A stretch of DNA of 64,000 bases from Mesocentrotus franciscanus (GCA_037976565.1 CP137685.1:23165796-23229795); one strand, 5' to 3'. Positions 23,301 to 36,345 are shown, counted from the first letter of the stretch. Notes: generated by a model from the sequence alone, not told the origin. Translations and numbers: made by a program.

Positions 23301-24839
23301 ATTTGCCTTTATGACGTCATATGTTTGCAATATTATGTATACTTTTGTATGGGGCCTACCAAAATGCACAGTTAGCTTCATAATGTAATAAATGTATGCA
23401 TGTGCACGTTTACATCCTCTTCAAATATAAATGAATTTCATGTAAATGATGTCCTGCATCTTGTTACTTTTTGCGTTGTAATTTTCTCAGAATTATTATA
23501 ATTTTCTTATATCAGAAGGAATTAAGACGTGCTTTATATTTTTGATCTCTCAGTGAATGTTATATGTGATAATAGATCAACTCTATTCCTCAATCTCGGT
23601 CAGTTTCCTCCTGAAAATCGAAGTCATGGTTGTATTGGGTATCAATTAAATCCTTCTCCACGCAAGAGATTCATGAGTGAAGGTTCATAGTAGAGAGTAG
23701 ATTAGATTGTATACACACCGTGAAGTGACGTGAATGGGATACCATAGCATAGCTTTCCAAGAAATGTCCACCTCGTGCCTAAGACCGAGGTAGTGACGCC
23801 GTTTCCTCTTTCCTGGTAAGAATTTACGTCTCCCTAACGTATTTACCGTAAGTGGATAGCGACCTTTGCTGTTTATCATATAACCGTACGTTCACGATTG
23901 GGGTAGATCAAACTTCTTGCAGTCGAATGCCAGTATTTGTATTTCATTAGATAGAACATTAAAAGAAGTCTAAACTTTAAATAGATTTAAATCACTTTTA
24001 AAAACTATATATTATATTCTTACTGATTTGATCGACTCTCTACTTTGTTAGTTTTTCACCTTTTAAACTATGTATCTGTATTCCATCTGTATATAGCGTA
24101 CATATATATTATGATGTTTGTTGTTTAATTTTCTATCATTTTTGTTAATTTGCTTAGCTAAATCATATAAATATACGACAATCTTTTTTCATAGTCGGGT
24201 GATTTAGATTTTACAAGTTATCAGCTTCTCAGTAGACCCCTCCACATTTTCCTATTACCTTGTTGTTCTTAATGAGTCTCAATCTGCTCATGATGCTCTG
24301 TATTTATTTCGCAAATCAATGTAAATATTTATCATATGAACAAATGAATTAATAGATAAGTAATACCCCCCAAAAAAAAAAAAAAAAAAAAAACTATTGA
24401 CCACGAATGAGATAAATATTTTAGCGCCCCCATAAACGATGAAAAAATAAACAATACTCGAATCACGTTTTGAGTTGTCATGTGAGTAGTAAAACAGAAT
24501 TGTATAGGTACTGTCGCATTCCAATTGAAGAAACGGCAAGAAATCGGCTACAACCGTGAGGCTTGAAATTGCTTATCTTCATCACTTTTGGTGTTTACTG
24601 AAAGGAACAAGTGATTGATTAACATAATACTTGAGCAGCCCTCTGCAAAAGCACCCTCAAAACAAACATATTTATCAGGAGATAGTAGAATGCAGGACCT
24701 GGGTGTGACGTAAATGAAGATAGCATTTACTAACGCCACTATCAGGGAGAATGGTTTATTCTAGCCTGACCCATTTTATACGTAGTTCAAGTATTTCGAC
24801 ACCGTGAACGTTACTCATAATTATGGAGAGCAAAACGAA
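23301..24839. other. No gene recognised; poly-A run
   Basis: Contains a C5A22-type run at 24366-24393. A 64-codon basic minus-strand frame (23685-23879) has no known motif. Confidence 0.35.
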
Positions 24840-25212
24840 TAGGAAATACGAGGTAGAGAAAGATCTTGGGACAGAAACAGAGACGAAAAGATAATCAAAA
24901 CAGAGCGAGAAAAGGAGAGAGATGGGGGAGAGAGAGACAGAGGAGAGAGAGAGGGGGAGAGAGAGAGACGGACGAGGGAGAGAGGGGAGAGACAGAGAGA
25001 AGAGAGAGAGAGACAAAAATAGAGAGAGAGAGTGACATGGAGCGAGACGGAATGAGAGTTGAGGGAGGGAGGGAGAGACAGAGAGATATACAGAGAGATA
25101 GAAAGAGGGGAGAGAGAGAAAGAGAGAGAGGGTGTATATGGAGGGATGGCGATAGGAACGACAAACGGAGAATGAGGCACAGCGACAGATAGAGATTAAG
25201 AAACGAGATGAG
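24840..25212. repeat. (GA)n polypurine tract
   Basis: GAGA repeats with GGGA, GACA and GACGG interruptions, densest at 24898-25135. All open frames here are Glu/Arg or Ser/Leu artefacts. Confidence 0.95.
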
Positions 25213-26457
25213 TAATTGATTGAAAATGATTATTGACAAGGACCCCGGTGTGCTGACCGTACCCTTGAAAGATGATTAATAAAGACATTGTTTTTCTCTC
25301 TAGTCCAGATTCACCACAGCCTTTCAAAGCATACCGACCGATATATTTTAGAGTAATATATATATACTGGCCGCATCAATCTCGATATTATTAGCGGTGG
25401 CCCACTTTACTGTCCTTCGTCGTCTTCTGTTTTGATGCACGTTAACCAAGGGTCGTAACGAAGACAGTACCAAAAAAAGCTGCTTTGAAGAAATGAAGTA
25501 GAGTCACATAATTATCAATCGATTTGCGGATTTGGAAAATTAATTTCTGAAAATTTCTGAAAATTAATTTTCCTTTAAATTTGAGCTCTTCCTTTAACTA
25601 TCCGATTAAAGGGGGTTTATTTTGCTGGACAGAATATTCCGATCAATGTTGTCCTCTTACAGCTTTCAAAGTCGAAGAAAACGTGTCACCTATTTGGACT
25701 CGGACCATTTAAACACACACTTTCACACACACACATTCACACACACACACACACATAGTTACCAAATCCGTAACTTTTATTGAGATGTGTATTTGTATGT
25801 GTTATTGAAATATTAAAACTCCGGCAGTTACTGAGCCTTTTTCCTTTTCAACTAAATAACTTTTCTTGTCATGTCATTAAATATGTTCATTCCGTATCAG
25901 TAAACCGCTATCTCAATAACTTAATAATTCTTACCTCTTTTCAGAACCTCATAGATCTATCCCTGAGACTATTTAGATTGATCAATATAGTTCTGAGAAA
26001 TATATACTTGATCTAAAAAGGATAAATCATATAGTCACAACTATTTCAGGAAAAGCCGTAAGAAAAAACATTCCTACTTTATGGGCAACAGTGATATGCA
26101 TCAAGTTTTATTCGAACTTTCCAAAATCCTCTGTAAATCAGACAGTCATTCGCATTCGAAGAAAAGAAGAATGAACTTTTGATTTCAAGATGGATGGAGG
26201 GCGTAGAGGTTGCGTGACTTCATCTAATAGTCTGGATGTTGATGGGTTTAATACGATACGGTTCGGTCGACGAGGAGCTTTCCAACTATTGATCTGTTAT
26301 GAGGTTACAAGCCGGCTTCCCTCCTGGCCGAACAAGGGCCATGTTGGATGGGCACTTGGACACGCCTGTCGAGTCAGGGATCGTAAAAGGAGATGAGACG
26401 AACGAGAAATCGTTAAAGGTGCTCTACACTTTTTCAGGACCATTGCTTGGTTAAAGA
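25213..26457. other. No gene recognised; (CA)n at 25710-25756
   Basis: CACACA with TTC interruptions at 25710-25756. TTTCTGAAAATTAATTTTC near 25543-25571 is locally palindromic. No exon was recognised. Confidence 0.4.
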
Positions 26458-26459
26458 CC

Positions 26460-26495
<36 letters not shown>

Positions 26496-26645
26496 TCTCA
26501 GAGAGTCAGAGAGAAAGAGCCATAATGAGAGACAGAGACACAGAAAGAGAATAAGTTAGTGAGAGAGAGACAAAGAGACAGAGAAAATGAGAAGTAAATT
26601 TATAAAGAAAGAGGTAAAGATTGAGAAGACAAAAAAAGAGAGTCT
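26458..26645. repeat. (GA)n polypurine tract
   Basis: An uninterrupted GA run at 26460-26490, then GAGAGTC, GACAGAGA and GAAAGAGA variants to about 26645. Confidence 0.95.
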
Positions 26646-27305
26646 GGTAAGGCTGGTGGATTGATAGGCTGACGGTGGAGAGAGAATTGATGAAGATTAC
26701 GCATGACGTAAGATAGAAGAGTTGTATTGTAAGACGAGATATGTCATGCTTTAAAAAGCTTCGTTAAAAGGAGTTAGAAACGTTGCAGAACAGAAAGAAG
26801 TCTTATCGTGTAGGGGTGGACAGAATTGTTTATTGCCAAGAATCATTATAGGTAGAGGAAGATCCAGGGTTCTTTAAATTCAGACGCAACGAAAGATTTC
26901 CGACAAGCACAAACAAAATAACTGAATAATGCAATGCTGGACACCTTGAAATGTTTTTACAGGATAACCACAGCTTTGTGTTTTGTCTTTATTGTTCAAA
27001 TCCCAGATATTTTAGTAAAGCTGTATTCGATTATGATTGCATTAAGGTTTGATACTTTAATTTACGTGTAGTGGCCTTCATGGCTCAACACTGATCCGTA
27101 ACTATGATTGTGACTCTTTGTTCTATACCCTTGGTAGAGCTTTGATAGAGCTTGATATCAAATTATAATTCAATTACTGGAAGACTAGTGTTAAACTCCG
27201 CGACGTTTCGTCAGTTGTTATATATTAATAGAATAATAGATCTGTTGACTGGCTTGCATCATATGAGTATTACGGAGGAATATGAATGTGGCGCTGTTGC
27301 GCTCG
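26646..27305. other. No gene recognised
   Basis: AT-rich sequence. Nothing was recognised. Confidence 0.4.
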
Positions 27306-27691
27306 TTAAAGGGATTGGTATCTTTGTCTCAGATTCTAAACAAAATCCTGGATTTAGTTCATGCTGCAATCATAATTATAAACCTTTAGGTCAGTCAGGA
27401 ATCCCATGACGTTTACAAGCCGATCGCCCGTCTGATTATCAAGATATTTATGATTGGAATTCGCAATTTCAAAAACCGTTTTTTTTTTTTTTTGGTTAAA
27501 TTACACTACAGTCTATTGGGAAAAATGAGTATGGTAAAACCGGTCACTCAAAGATTTTTACTTTTTTGAGGTACTTCATGATCATTTTGAAGCGCAATTT
27601 TTTAGGGCTTCAATATTACACTATATCACAGGCGCTGATAGCACGTAGGGCCATGCATCTCAGATTTGGCATTGTTAAACAATGCCTTTAA
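27306..27691. mobile_element. TTAA-ended MITE, family A, copy 2 (386 bp)
   Basis: Begins TTAAAGGGATTGGTATCTTT and ends AACAATGCCTTTAA, with TTAA at 27306-27309 and 27688-27691. It differs from 6315-6702 by a T-run replacing CCCAACGGT (27480-27495) and by small indels. The high similarity suggests relatively recent activity. Confidence 0.87.
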
Positions 27692-30179
27692 GGAGGGAGG
27701 GAGGGAAGAAATTCCCATCTAAATATAAAGAGATTCTGATAGAAAGATGAGAAGGGAGAGTAGGTAGTCTCCTTGATAGGGTATAGTATAAGAGAGTCAT
27801 GATGTTGTACTTTCCATAGGCTAGAGGGAGTTGAGAAGGCGGATTGAATGGCTGGAGGCAATTTGAAGGATAGGGGTATGACGAGACTTGGCGAACATGG
27901 TGAAGGCGACTACCGGGGTGCTTTACACTTTAAGCTTTAATGTGAAGAGGGGGACGTTTCAAGGGTTCAAAACTGTGTAGTGAGTTATTTCGGTTGGTGC
28001 TTCAAGAAGGAGAAGAAATGGAAAAGGTGAAAAAACCTCTTTTTGATTGTCCTTCAGAATTTCCGAATAAAGGTATTCAATAGCGTTATTTTGTGTGTGT
28101 GTAGAGACGTTAAAATCCCGGGGTGTTTTTGCGGCGGTTCACCGCGTCACATCTATAACGAGCCCGCGGCGGTTTTTACTAAATGTGTAAATAATTGCAA
28201 CTGCGCGCAATTTATTGATTACACATTCACTGAGCTCTGTGTTATAAGGTACAGTAATGTGAAGCGTATTGCACTAACGTCGCCACTGTTCTGCCTTGTC
28301 ATAATCTGAACTAGTCTTTAGGGTGCATACCCATTGCACGAACCCGTCCCTGTGTTGTGAAAGGGTGTGTTCCCACTGTACAGGAGAGATACAGCCGACA
28401 TGCTTTACTACTGAAATGGTTTTAACATCGATGGAATCGATAAAACAAAGGGTAATAGGAGATGATATGACGTCTTCGTGTAAAGGAAGATGACCGATGA
28501 AAAAGTACAATGGACTCTCTAACTCACAAGCTATGCCTGTGTTTGTTGTATCATTTCAAGGATGAGCTGTTTTCCCACAGATTATCATCATCGATGGCGT
28601 TTGAACATGACATAGCGATTTTAATACCCCATCAAGAACAACATAGAGAACGTTAGCTTCTAACCAATGTTGTATTCGAATGTGTCTCTGCAATTAGCCA
28701 CATCAACGTGCATTGATGTGTTTAACTGTACTTTATAGATCGGTTTGAATATCGGCGATAAAGAGCACAAGTTACAAAGCTATATTTCTGTATCAGCTTC
28801 ACTAATGTAAGTGGAAGGTTGATTGGCTAGATGGTCGATAATTCAGCGTCACAGTCACATTTTGTACAAATCATGCATTAAACACCTTACCGCATTATGT
28901 TTTATACATGTACATGGCTACGTCGTAGGATAACCCAAAGTTGTCCCTGGTTGTTCCGAGTCTGAGTTGGTTGTACCTTACATGCTCTGACTTTATCATC
29001 ATATCGGATACCAAACAGTAATTCCTAATGGCGATGTGCACAAAGATTGTCGTCTATTGAGTTACAGACCCCATTCTTGAGGTGAACGGACTGTGTATTG
29101 TCGTGATGAAAAGTTGAATCTTGAATGTCACTGATCAACCGGTCCTACTCATTTCAAGATGGATGTAGTGTCTCTGAAACGAGATTATAGTCGACAGATA
29201 GGTGCCTGTCTGTCAATCATAGCATAATAATCATGATGAGAGGATTTTTGTATGATTCACAAGGCAAAATAGGTTGTTATGCAGTATATAGTGGGAAAAC
29301 TTAAAAGTTATGCGTCGAAATTAAACCCTTCTCGCAATCTCTCTCTCTCTCTCTCATCCTGACCCTTGTTATTCTTGGGCAGTTATTATTCATGGTTAAT
29401 CGTGGTGTTAAAGAGATATGTTTGGCAACAAAATTTTAACCAATGTAGTCATCAAGCACCGTCATGTGCTTTGGGAGCTCCCAAAACACGAGGACGAGTT
29501 GTTTTCATGAAATATCTGGCGAACAGATTAATTTCTTAGAAGTTTCAAATACATTTCACTGTAGAAACTAGAAAGGGGTGTTTTTTGCGTGTACTTGGAG
29601 TGGCGTTATGGTAATATACCCAGTGTAGCCTCTGCAAGCTTGTGTTCATTGAGGTTGACACGTTGTCACTGAAAACATAAAACGGAACACTGTTTTCTTC
29701 TGACAGAGATAAACACAACGTTTCAGCAAACATCTATATATAGTTGAAACCTGCTACTCCGCGTTCCATTTCATATATCTTTATTTGGTATTTGTTTTAT
29801 TATTCCGTCACTTAGATTATTCTTATCAGTAGTGATACATCTGTCAGCCCTCCCCAACCATTACCCCCACACTCTTGAAGAGCCGTAAGCCATGCATACG
29901 GGATTGAAACCCCTATTTTTATGCATAACAGTACTATAGCCTATAGGCTACTCTAAGAATACATGAAAGTAGGGTCTCTATTCCTATCGAAACAAGGCTA
30001 ATCCTCCTCCATATTCAAACGAAATCAGAAGTAGGTGAAGTCACGTGACCTGTAACCTAATTTGAGGTGTCCATCGTAATCGTATTAATGGTCGTCTTGT
30101 TGTGAGAGACCTGTTTTGACAGGGAGTGTATCTACAGGTGCGTTATCATGGTCAGTTCAAGACACTAAGACCCCCCCCC
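27692..30179. other. No gene recognised; C-run
   Basis: Includes a GGGA-rich patch (27692-27710), a CpG-rich patch (28115-28170, GCGGCGGTTCACCGCG) and a C11 run at about 30171. Open frames are 62-88 codons with no motif. Confidence 0.35.
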
Positions 30180-30430
30180 CTTCCCCCACCCCGTCCAAGA
30201 TCTCCGCCTATATAGTCTGCAGGCTCAGACTCTAATTTGAAATTTTACCACAATTAATAAAGTCTTGAGCAGAGCCTAGCTCTCTCAATCTCTGGCAGTG
30301 TCCGGAGCAGCTTTAAGTACTGGGTCTATGCAGTATGATGTCAGCCTAGTCTCTCAGTGCAGACAGTGTGTCACGCACAACAGCTGACATGGGTTTGTGC
30401 CCGCAAACTAATCTCTACCCGACTCATAAC
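30180..30430 (+). repeat. Dispersed repeat, copy 2 of 2 (partner 4876-5090)
   Basis: Same landmark order as the first copy: AAGTCTTGAGCAGAGCCTAG, TCTCTGGCAGTG, CCGGAGCAGC, TATGCAGTATGATGTCAG, CTAGTCT, GTGCAGACAGTG, CACGCACAACA and GGGTTTGTGCC. Family unknown. Confidence 0.75.
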
Positions 30431-30805
30431 CAGTCAACACCAAAATCTGTTTTCTACTTCATTCCATAAGAACTAGGTTAATGATATGATCCACTCACCA
30501 CATGGTGTATAAGTTGTGAGATCATAGAGTTTCTAGATCTTCATCGTAAGGTTCATGGAAGTCATCGACCTCCGGAAGTATACACTCTCTTTCTGGGTCA
30601 AACCATGTTCATGTACTTCAACGCTAAAGCGGTCATGATGAATGTTAAATTGTGTAAGTTAGTGGAAGGGCAGTTCGCTCAGACTCAAATTGTGTGAAAG
30701 AAAATAATGTTCCCTTCCTTCACGTTCTCACACGTCGTGCATGTTAAAGATTGCGTGCTCGGTTTGCGAATGGAGAAGAGAAAAGCCGGTATCCCGCTGG
30801 TCCTC

Positions 30806-31469
30806 TTAAAGTGACTCGCTAACATTATTGAAGATTGATAATAAAAAAAACTGCGTACTTTTTGTATGAAATGTTACTTATTATATTCCTTCTACTGTAC
30901 TAACCCTCTAAAATGCAAAAAATCCTGAAAAAATTCTTAAACCACAAAGATATTTATGGTTTTCTTTGAAGGCGTCACTGTGCGACACCCTCTAACAGTA
31001 AATTAGACATGTTACTTATTATATTCCTTCTACTGTACTAACCCTCTAACATGCAAAAAATCCTGAACAAAATCTTGAACCACAAAGATATTTATGGTTT
31101 TCTTTGAAGGCGTCACTGTGCGACACCCTCTAACAGTAAATTCTCCCAACCAATTTTTGAATTTTCCCAACCGTTTTTTCATGAAACAGGCTTTTCAGAA
31201 TCTGTCAACATTTAAATGTTTGGAATGGTATATAAAGCAAATTCATTGCTTTGTGACGTTTTACATTCACCCAAAATTTAATTAAATTGTAATAATATAG
31301 TTGGGAGAATTCAGAAATCGATCAGATCAGTTTTTTATCAATTTGTATCATTAATAATGGTCTGTTTTCACTCAAATTTTCAGATTATCTTTAAATGCAC
31401 TTCTAGCATTGAAGTCACTACCTTAGCACCATTTTCTCTCATCTGAACAATGTTAACTAGTCCCTTTAA
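30806..31469 (+). mobile_element. TTAA-ended MITE, family B, full copy (664 bp)
   Basis: The left end TTAAAGTGACTCGCTAACAT and right end (reverse complement) TTAAAGGGACTAGTTAACAT form an imperfect TIR of over 20 bp, with TTAA at 30806-30809 and 31466-31469. An internal 138-bp direct duplication is included. The 16147 copy lacks the left third. No transposase is encoded. Confidence 0.9.
30871..31142 (+). repeat. 138-bp internal tandem duplication
   Basis: ATGTTACTTATTATATTCCT at 30871 recurs at 31009. Both copies continue through CTACTGTACTAACCCTCTAA, AATCCTGAA, GATATTTATGGTTTTCTTTG and CACCCTCTAACAGTAAATT, with a handful of differences. Confidence 0.93.
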
Positions 31470-31789
31470 CCTCCAAACTTGTTACATTTTATAACTGAAG
31501 CATTGTAGATCCCTAACTCTGGAGAAAAAAACAATAATAAACTCTGGAAAGAAGTTGTATAGGTGTAAAGGTAAGCCCACGGGTAACCCAATCAGTACGA
31601 ACGCAACAGGCATACGAATTTTAATTCGTTTTCTGCCAACACGGTTGAGTTATGTATAAAGTTGCAAAGTTTCCATTTACAAATGAATGTAATATGAGTG
31701 AACAATGCTCTCATTGACAAACGAATATATTTCTACTTTTCTTGCATGTTTTAGGGCGCTTAACTTTCCAATCTGTATCTCATTCTTTC

Positions 31790-32190
31790 AGGACACGGAT
31801 TTTGTAGGGCTAAATCGATCATATATTGTTCTTCAAATTGATAATAATATATTTATTTTAATGATACATTGTAATTGTAATTATAAAACGTAATGTCTCT
31901 GAAAACAGGATACAAGTGAAGCAATTTGGTATAATAGTTGAAAATTTTCAAATTTTGATTAAAAAAAAAAACGGTTTTCAAATTCTCAACGTGTTGCCAA
32001 TTTAAAGATTTAAAGGGTTATTTACCATTTTAAAGTTAATGACGTCAAACGCAGTGTGGTCATATAAAAAAAATGGACACACAATGTGTGCAAAAATCGA
32101 TACCCTTTTTGTTCATGCATTTTTGAATCTGCTATACTTTGAATGGCCCTGAATCAGAAGTTACTGGGCCAAACCACAAAATGTGGAATG
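31790..32190 (+). repeat. Dispersed repeat, copy 1 (partner 54000-54390)
   Basis: Shared order with the partner: AGGGCTAAATCGATCA, TATTGTTCTTC, AATGTCTCTG, ATTCTCAACGTGTTGCCAAT, TTTAAAG, GACGTCAAACGCAGTG / TGTGTGCA, CATGCATTT, GAATCA.AAGTTA and GGGCCAAACCACAA. Probably an old transposable element of unknown family. Confidence 0.72.
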
Positions 32191-33295
32191 CTTGTCAGAA
32201 AAGGGGGTCAAGCCATGGGTTACCAACTCCTTGGTCAGGCTTTCTATATTGCTGGGTAGTGTGACATCCATTAATAACGAATCTTCCATACGTTGGGTGA
32301 TGGTGATGAAGGAATATGGTCTGTAATCTAATGAAGATATGGACATCGTCAAGAAATTGGGATGATAGTAACAGCATGCGTAGAGGGTTGAACGCAGATG
32401 ACAGGAGTTGTGATGATGGTTCTTCTTAATGCTTTCCAGAGATTTTAGATGGTCTTGTACTCGAATGTTAAAACCCCGTTTCTCTCTAACCCTTCTCTCT
32501 CTCTCTCTTCTTGTTCCCTCGTTATCTCTCAGTTCTTTCTCTTTCCCCTCCCTCTCTATTTTCTCTCGTAACTATTTTATATCATTCTCTTTCTCTCGCT
32601 GTGTATAGAGAAATTAGTAATTCTGATTCCGCAAACAGATTTTGTAACTAGGCCTATGATTAAAAAAGTGTATTGCTAGTATTTGTGCGTCCCATTAGGA
32701 GAACCTTTTCGAGCTGTTTCGAGATGTAGGCCTATTTAAAATATAAGAGTATTTCTAGAGCCCTTGTTGCTATTCTAGTATATGATGTTCCTTTACATTG
32801 TTCGACATATTGAAATGCATGTTGTGATAGGCCTTGCTCACATTTTATATTGTTATTATTTTGTAGTATTCAACACTTTGTTTTCAGTGGCAATTCAATA
32901 TAATATTCTCAACAAACTCAATTTTTGTGAACCTTTGTGACGGTATTCTGGAGGAGTCATAGTGATAGTTTAAGAGAAGATTGGCAAGTGAGATAAACAT
33001 GTCATGAATTTAATTACCTTCCAATATGCTCTTCATCTGATCAATGCGATAAGTTTCTAAGCACTTAGTCCGATAATTTTTGACGGGAAGAGCGCGGTCA
33101 GTCCCATCCATACGTTTTCTTGTCGCGTTACCACGGATGGACTTTTTTGTATCGCTTAGTCCCTTTCATGCCTTTTGTTGTTATGGTAGTTGGTTAATGA
33201 GGGTCGGTGATAAAGTGATAATGGTCCCCTTGAGAATGCAGACCTTCATGACCCACACGATGTGAAATATTAGCATACAATCACACAAACAATCC
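32191..33295. other. No gene recognised; short CT tract
   Basis: CT-rich at about 32475-32600. No exon was recognised. Confidence 0.4.
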
Positions 33296-33365
33296 AATCC
33301 AATCCAGGTATTTATATAGCGCCAATATCTAGTTGCCTAATCAAAGGCGCTGGAATCTGACCCCT
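33296..33365. repeat. SINE-tail-like hairpin motif
   Basis: CCAATCCAATCCAGGTATTT leads into ATATAGCGCCAATATCT, and CAAAGGCGCTGG pairs with the GCGCC motif. The TATATAGCGCC signature recurs near 2425 and 55350. It is probably a fragment of a SINE or related repeat. Confidence 0.45.
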
Positions 33366-33744
33366 TACCCGAAAGTGTGTCTTGTAGTAAACTGCAAGTA
33401 AAATTCAAATTATCTTAAAGAAGATCCTTATCAATGAGCTGCAGTGTAAACAAAAATGACACCCCTCCACTCAAAAAAAAAAGATCAACCAACCAAAAAT
33501 ATGCCATTATAGACGATCAACAAGCAGTTTTGTTTTCTTGTTTTGTCCATCAAACTTGGACGTCAACTGGTCGTGTTTATGCCTACTCTGTTGTTTCTCC
33601 TCATCCTTAGCCCATCTATTCCTCGTCTCTTCATCTTTCTTATCAAAACATTGTTTTAGTTTACCCCTAATAATTTTAGCATATTTTACAGTTGTATTTT
33701 CTCAATATCGTTGTAATGCGATCTGGGAGACGAGATGACCTCTG

Positions 33745-34165
33745 TAATGCCCAGCGCACACCTCACGATCCTCCTGCGATCTGACTTTTGAAGAAATATA
33801 AATTATATTATATACGGAGATCTAAACAAACGTCATTTAGACATCTACCTTTGTTAGGTTATTAATAATGATATAGACACTATCTACCGGAATGTTTAAT
33901 GCACTTATGTCTTCTATTCAGAAGAAAAGCCAAAATCGGCTTCAAATCGTAGGCAATCACACTATTAGCCTGACGTCACTACGATTCTGAGCCGATTTCG
34001 CTTCTCCTTCTCCTAGGAAGCTTGGATTCCCTTGAAATTTTGATTTTATTTATCATATGTCTATTCAGATCCTCGATTAGCAAGTTTGAATAATCATATA
34101 AAATGCTATTGCGAATTCTCCCAAAATAGGAACGTAGTCAGATCGTAGAGTGCGCGGTAGGCTTA
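33745..34165. mobile_element. Palindromic element (about 420 bp)
   Basis: The outer arms TAATGCCCAGCGCACACCTC and (reverse complement of the right end) TAAGCCTACCGCGCACTCTA are followed by CGATC/GATCTGACT. The centre (33920-34015) is also palindromic: GCCAAAATCGGCTTCAAATC against CTACGATTCTGAGCCGATTT. The central loop holds TGACGTCA at about 33972. No other copy was recognised. Confidence 0.7.
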
Positions 34166-35093
34166 AGGATAACATCTTGACCGTGAACTAGATGCTAGTT
34201 TCCGGTCAGTACTAAGATGAATCAATGACATCTGTTTTCCCCTGGTAGAACCTTCCTTGAAAACATAGTCGTAAAGTGGCGCCCTGAAATAAACCCAGTT
34301 TATGGTATCCTTAAATCATACAAAGTTTATTGATAGAGTGCATAGATGATAGGATGAGAAATATTTTGAATTCAAATTTAGAGTTATTATTCGTAGTGGA
34401 AAGGATAGTCAGAGGTCTGCGGCTTAAATCAAGAATTTATATTAGTAGGCCTATAGAATGGGGCTCGTAAAAGTAGAAATATAATAATGTTCTGTGAAGA
34501 GTATTAAATGAGTTATGGAAGACAATAACTGTAAGCGTCTGCTTTGTAGGAGAACACAACATACTTTTGGAAACGAGGATGTATTGTAAGGTCTATGGAC
34601 TGACTTGCAATCAGACTTTCTTCATCATTTTCAAGCATAACACCGGGGGAGGGGATCCCATTTTTGTGGGAGGGCAGATAATGAAATCTTCTGAAGATGC
34701 AAGGGTAGCGCAATAAATATGAAGTCCACCATGCCATGGGTCAACGCGAGTTATTTCCAGATGTTTATATTTGTAGCGGTCAGTTTCGCATGGAGCTTTA
34801 TTACCTGTTTTTGCGATCTGACATCCAGAAATGTATTTATTCAGACTAGGAAAATGTTATCACTTTGTATTAGTCACTAGATAAGATGAATGAAGCGGCG
34901 CCATGTAATAGTCGTAAATTTCCTTGCCATGGGTCACAAATCGCCCAGCTGTGGCCCATCGTAGGCAGGCATCGTAACTATAGGATCAAACCTGAACAGC
35001 ATGATGTAATAAATCAAATTCGCCTCGCTAAGTGATCAGTTCATCGCAGTTCGTCCTTTATCTCTGAAAATAATCCATGAATTCCGGATTCTT
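34166..35093. other. No gene recognised
   Basis: Nothing beyond short unsupported open frames. Confidence 0.4.
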
Positions 35094-35463
35094 TTAAAGG
35101 GACGGTTGAGATCATGGAAAGGTGAACAAAGTATTTGTGAGCTTTTTCATTCTGTTTTTATGTTGGTGTGGAAGAGTATCGTAGACAAAATGTCCACTGA
35201 AAAAGAAGGCTCTTCCAATGCTCTCATATTCAAAATACGACTAGTAATAGCTGAAAGGTGTGGACCATATTTAGTCATTTTCATGTGAAGTCCCATATAT
35301 TCACTTTTAGCAGGGCTAGGCCAATTTCTTATAATTTTGATGATTTTAAAACCTCACAGTATACACAAATAGTTACCTTCTACAAGATCAGCCTTTTCAA
35401 ATCGCTTCCACATTTTTTTTTGTTTACAATGCAATCACGTGACCAGAACTCAAATGTATCGTA
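35094..35463 (+). mobile_element. TTAA-type MITE, family C, copy 2
   Basis: Begins TTAAAGGGACGGTTGAGATC and ends CCAGAACTCAAATGTATCGT, where the right TTAA is mutated. The interior is shared with 21640 and 40231: GTGTGGAAGAGTATCGTAGA, AGTCCCATATATTC, TATAATTTTGATGATTTTAA and CAATCACGTGACC. Confidence 0.85.
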
Positions 35464-36149
35464 AAGCTTATACACACTAAGAAATACAGGTACAATTCTG
35501 CTACAATAGCAGCACTGTAATCGCATGTCACAAGAGTTGCCGATTCAACTTCTTGCATGATAATTACTCATTTTCATTTTTTTAAATTTACAATGGAACT
35601 AAAAACTGCTTAAAACTCATCTATCGTTTTCCATGGTTATTCTAGAGTTTATTTGTAATCTAGATATAATATTCTATAACTGTGGATTATCCTTGCATTA
35701 AGTTGTGTAAATGTTCTGATTCGCATATTGGAATTGTATGTAGCTCGTTTCAATCACGTCGATCTAGATTCAGACGTGTGCAGTATCAGTAACAATCGAA
35801 CTTCAATCATAAAATAAAATCTGTATAAATCAGATTATGATATCTTTTACCTGACAGCTAAACGAGTGTATTAACAGAGATAGATAACATCGATTGCTAT
35901 GGAATATCCAGTATAATATTTCATTATGATCCATAATGTCGCCTTTAATAGCGTCTGTGATGGGATATAGTATTCATTATGATTTTTATTTAAAACAGGG
36001 AGAGTCCCGAAAATAATATCGCTAGTGATATTCGTTTGTCTCGCAATATATTTAGCATTAGGGAGAGTCCCGTTTCGTAAATGGTAACTCGTTGTCTCAA
36101 TGCGGTATCATAATCATGAAGGGTGATGTAACCCGCATTGGGAAACAGC
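35464..36149. other. No gene recognised; short direct repeat
   Basis: AGGGAGAGTCCCG occurs at about 35998 and again at about 36059. Its AGTCCCG and GGGA parts suggest the edge of an inverted-repeat element. No exon was seen. Confidence 0.35.
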
Positions 36150-36345
36150 TATTATTTCCTGAGCAACCTCTCACCAAAGTACTTAATTTTTTTCTGTACA
36201 ATCGCTCGTTTGCCACACGTGCAATTGTGCACAAATCAATATGCCCCAATTGACAGAAGGATTGCATTGTGCAGCACAGCGGCTTTGCAAAATTAGCCAT
36301 TTCAGGTCTTGATTAGCTTCGTGACAACCCTTTTATCACCAGTAT
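36150..36345 (-). repeat. Dispersed repeat, minus copy (partner 45295-45470)
   Basis: The reverse complement matches the partner through ATAAAAGGGTT, TCAAGACC.GAAAT, AATTTTGCAAAGCC, CAATCCTTC, ATTGCACGTG and GCAAACGAGCGA. An open frame is shared, but the substitutions do not favour third codon positions, so it is treated as a non-coding repeat. Confidence 0.78.

Noticed and set aside
36097..36300. Shared peptide (NFAKPLC..T.QSF.QL) between 36.2 kb (minus) and 45.4 kb (+), suggesting a conserved gene
   Set aside because: Codon-by-codon comparison shows most changes at first and second positions and many amino-acid changes, so there is no sign of purifying selection. Homology also extends outside the frame. 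It is a non-coding repeat pair.
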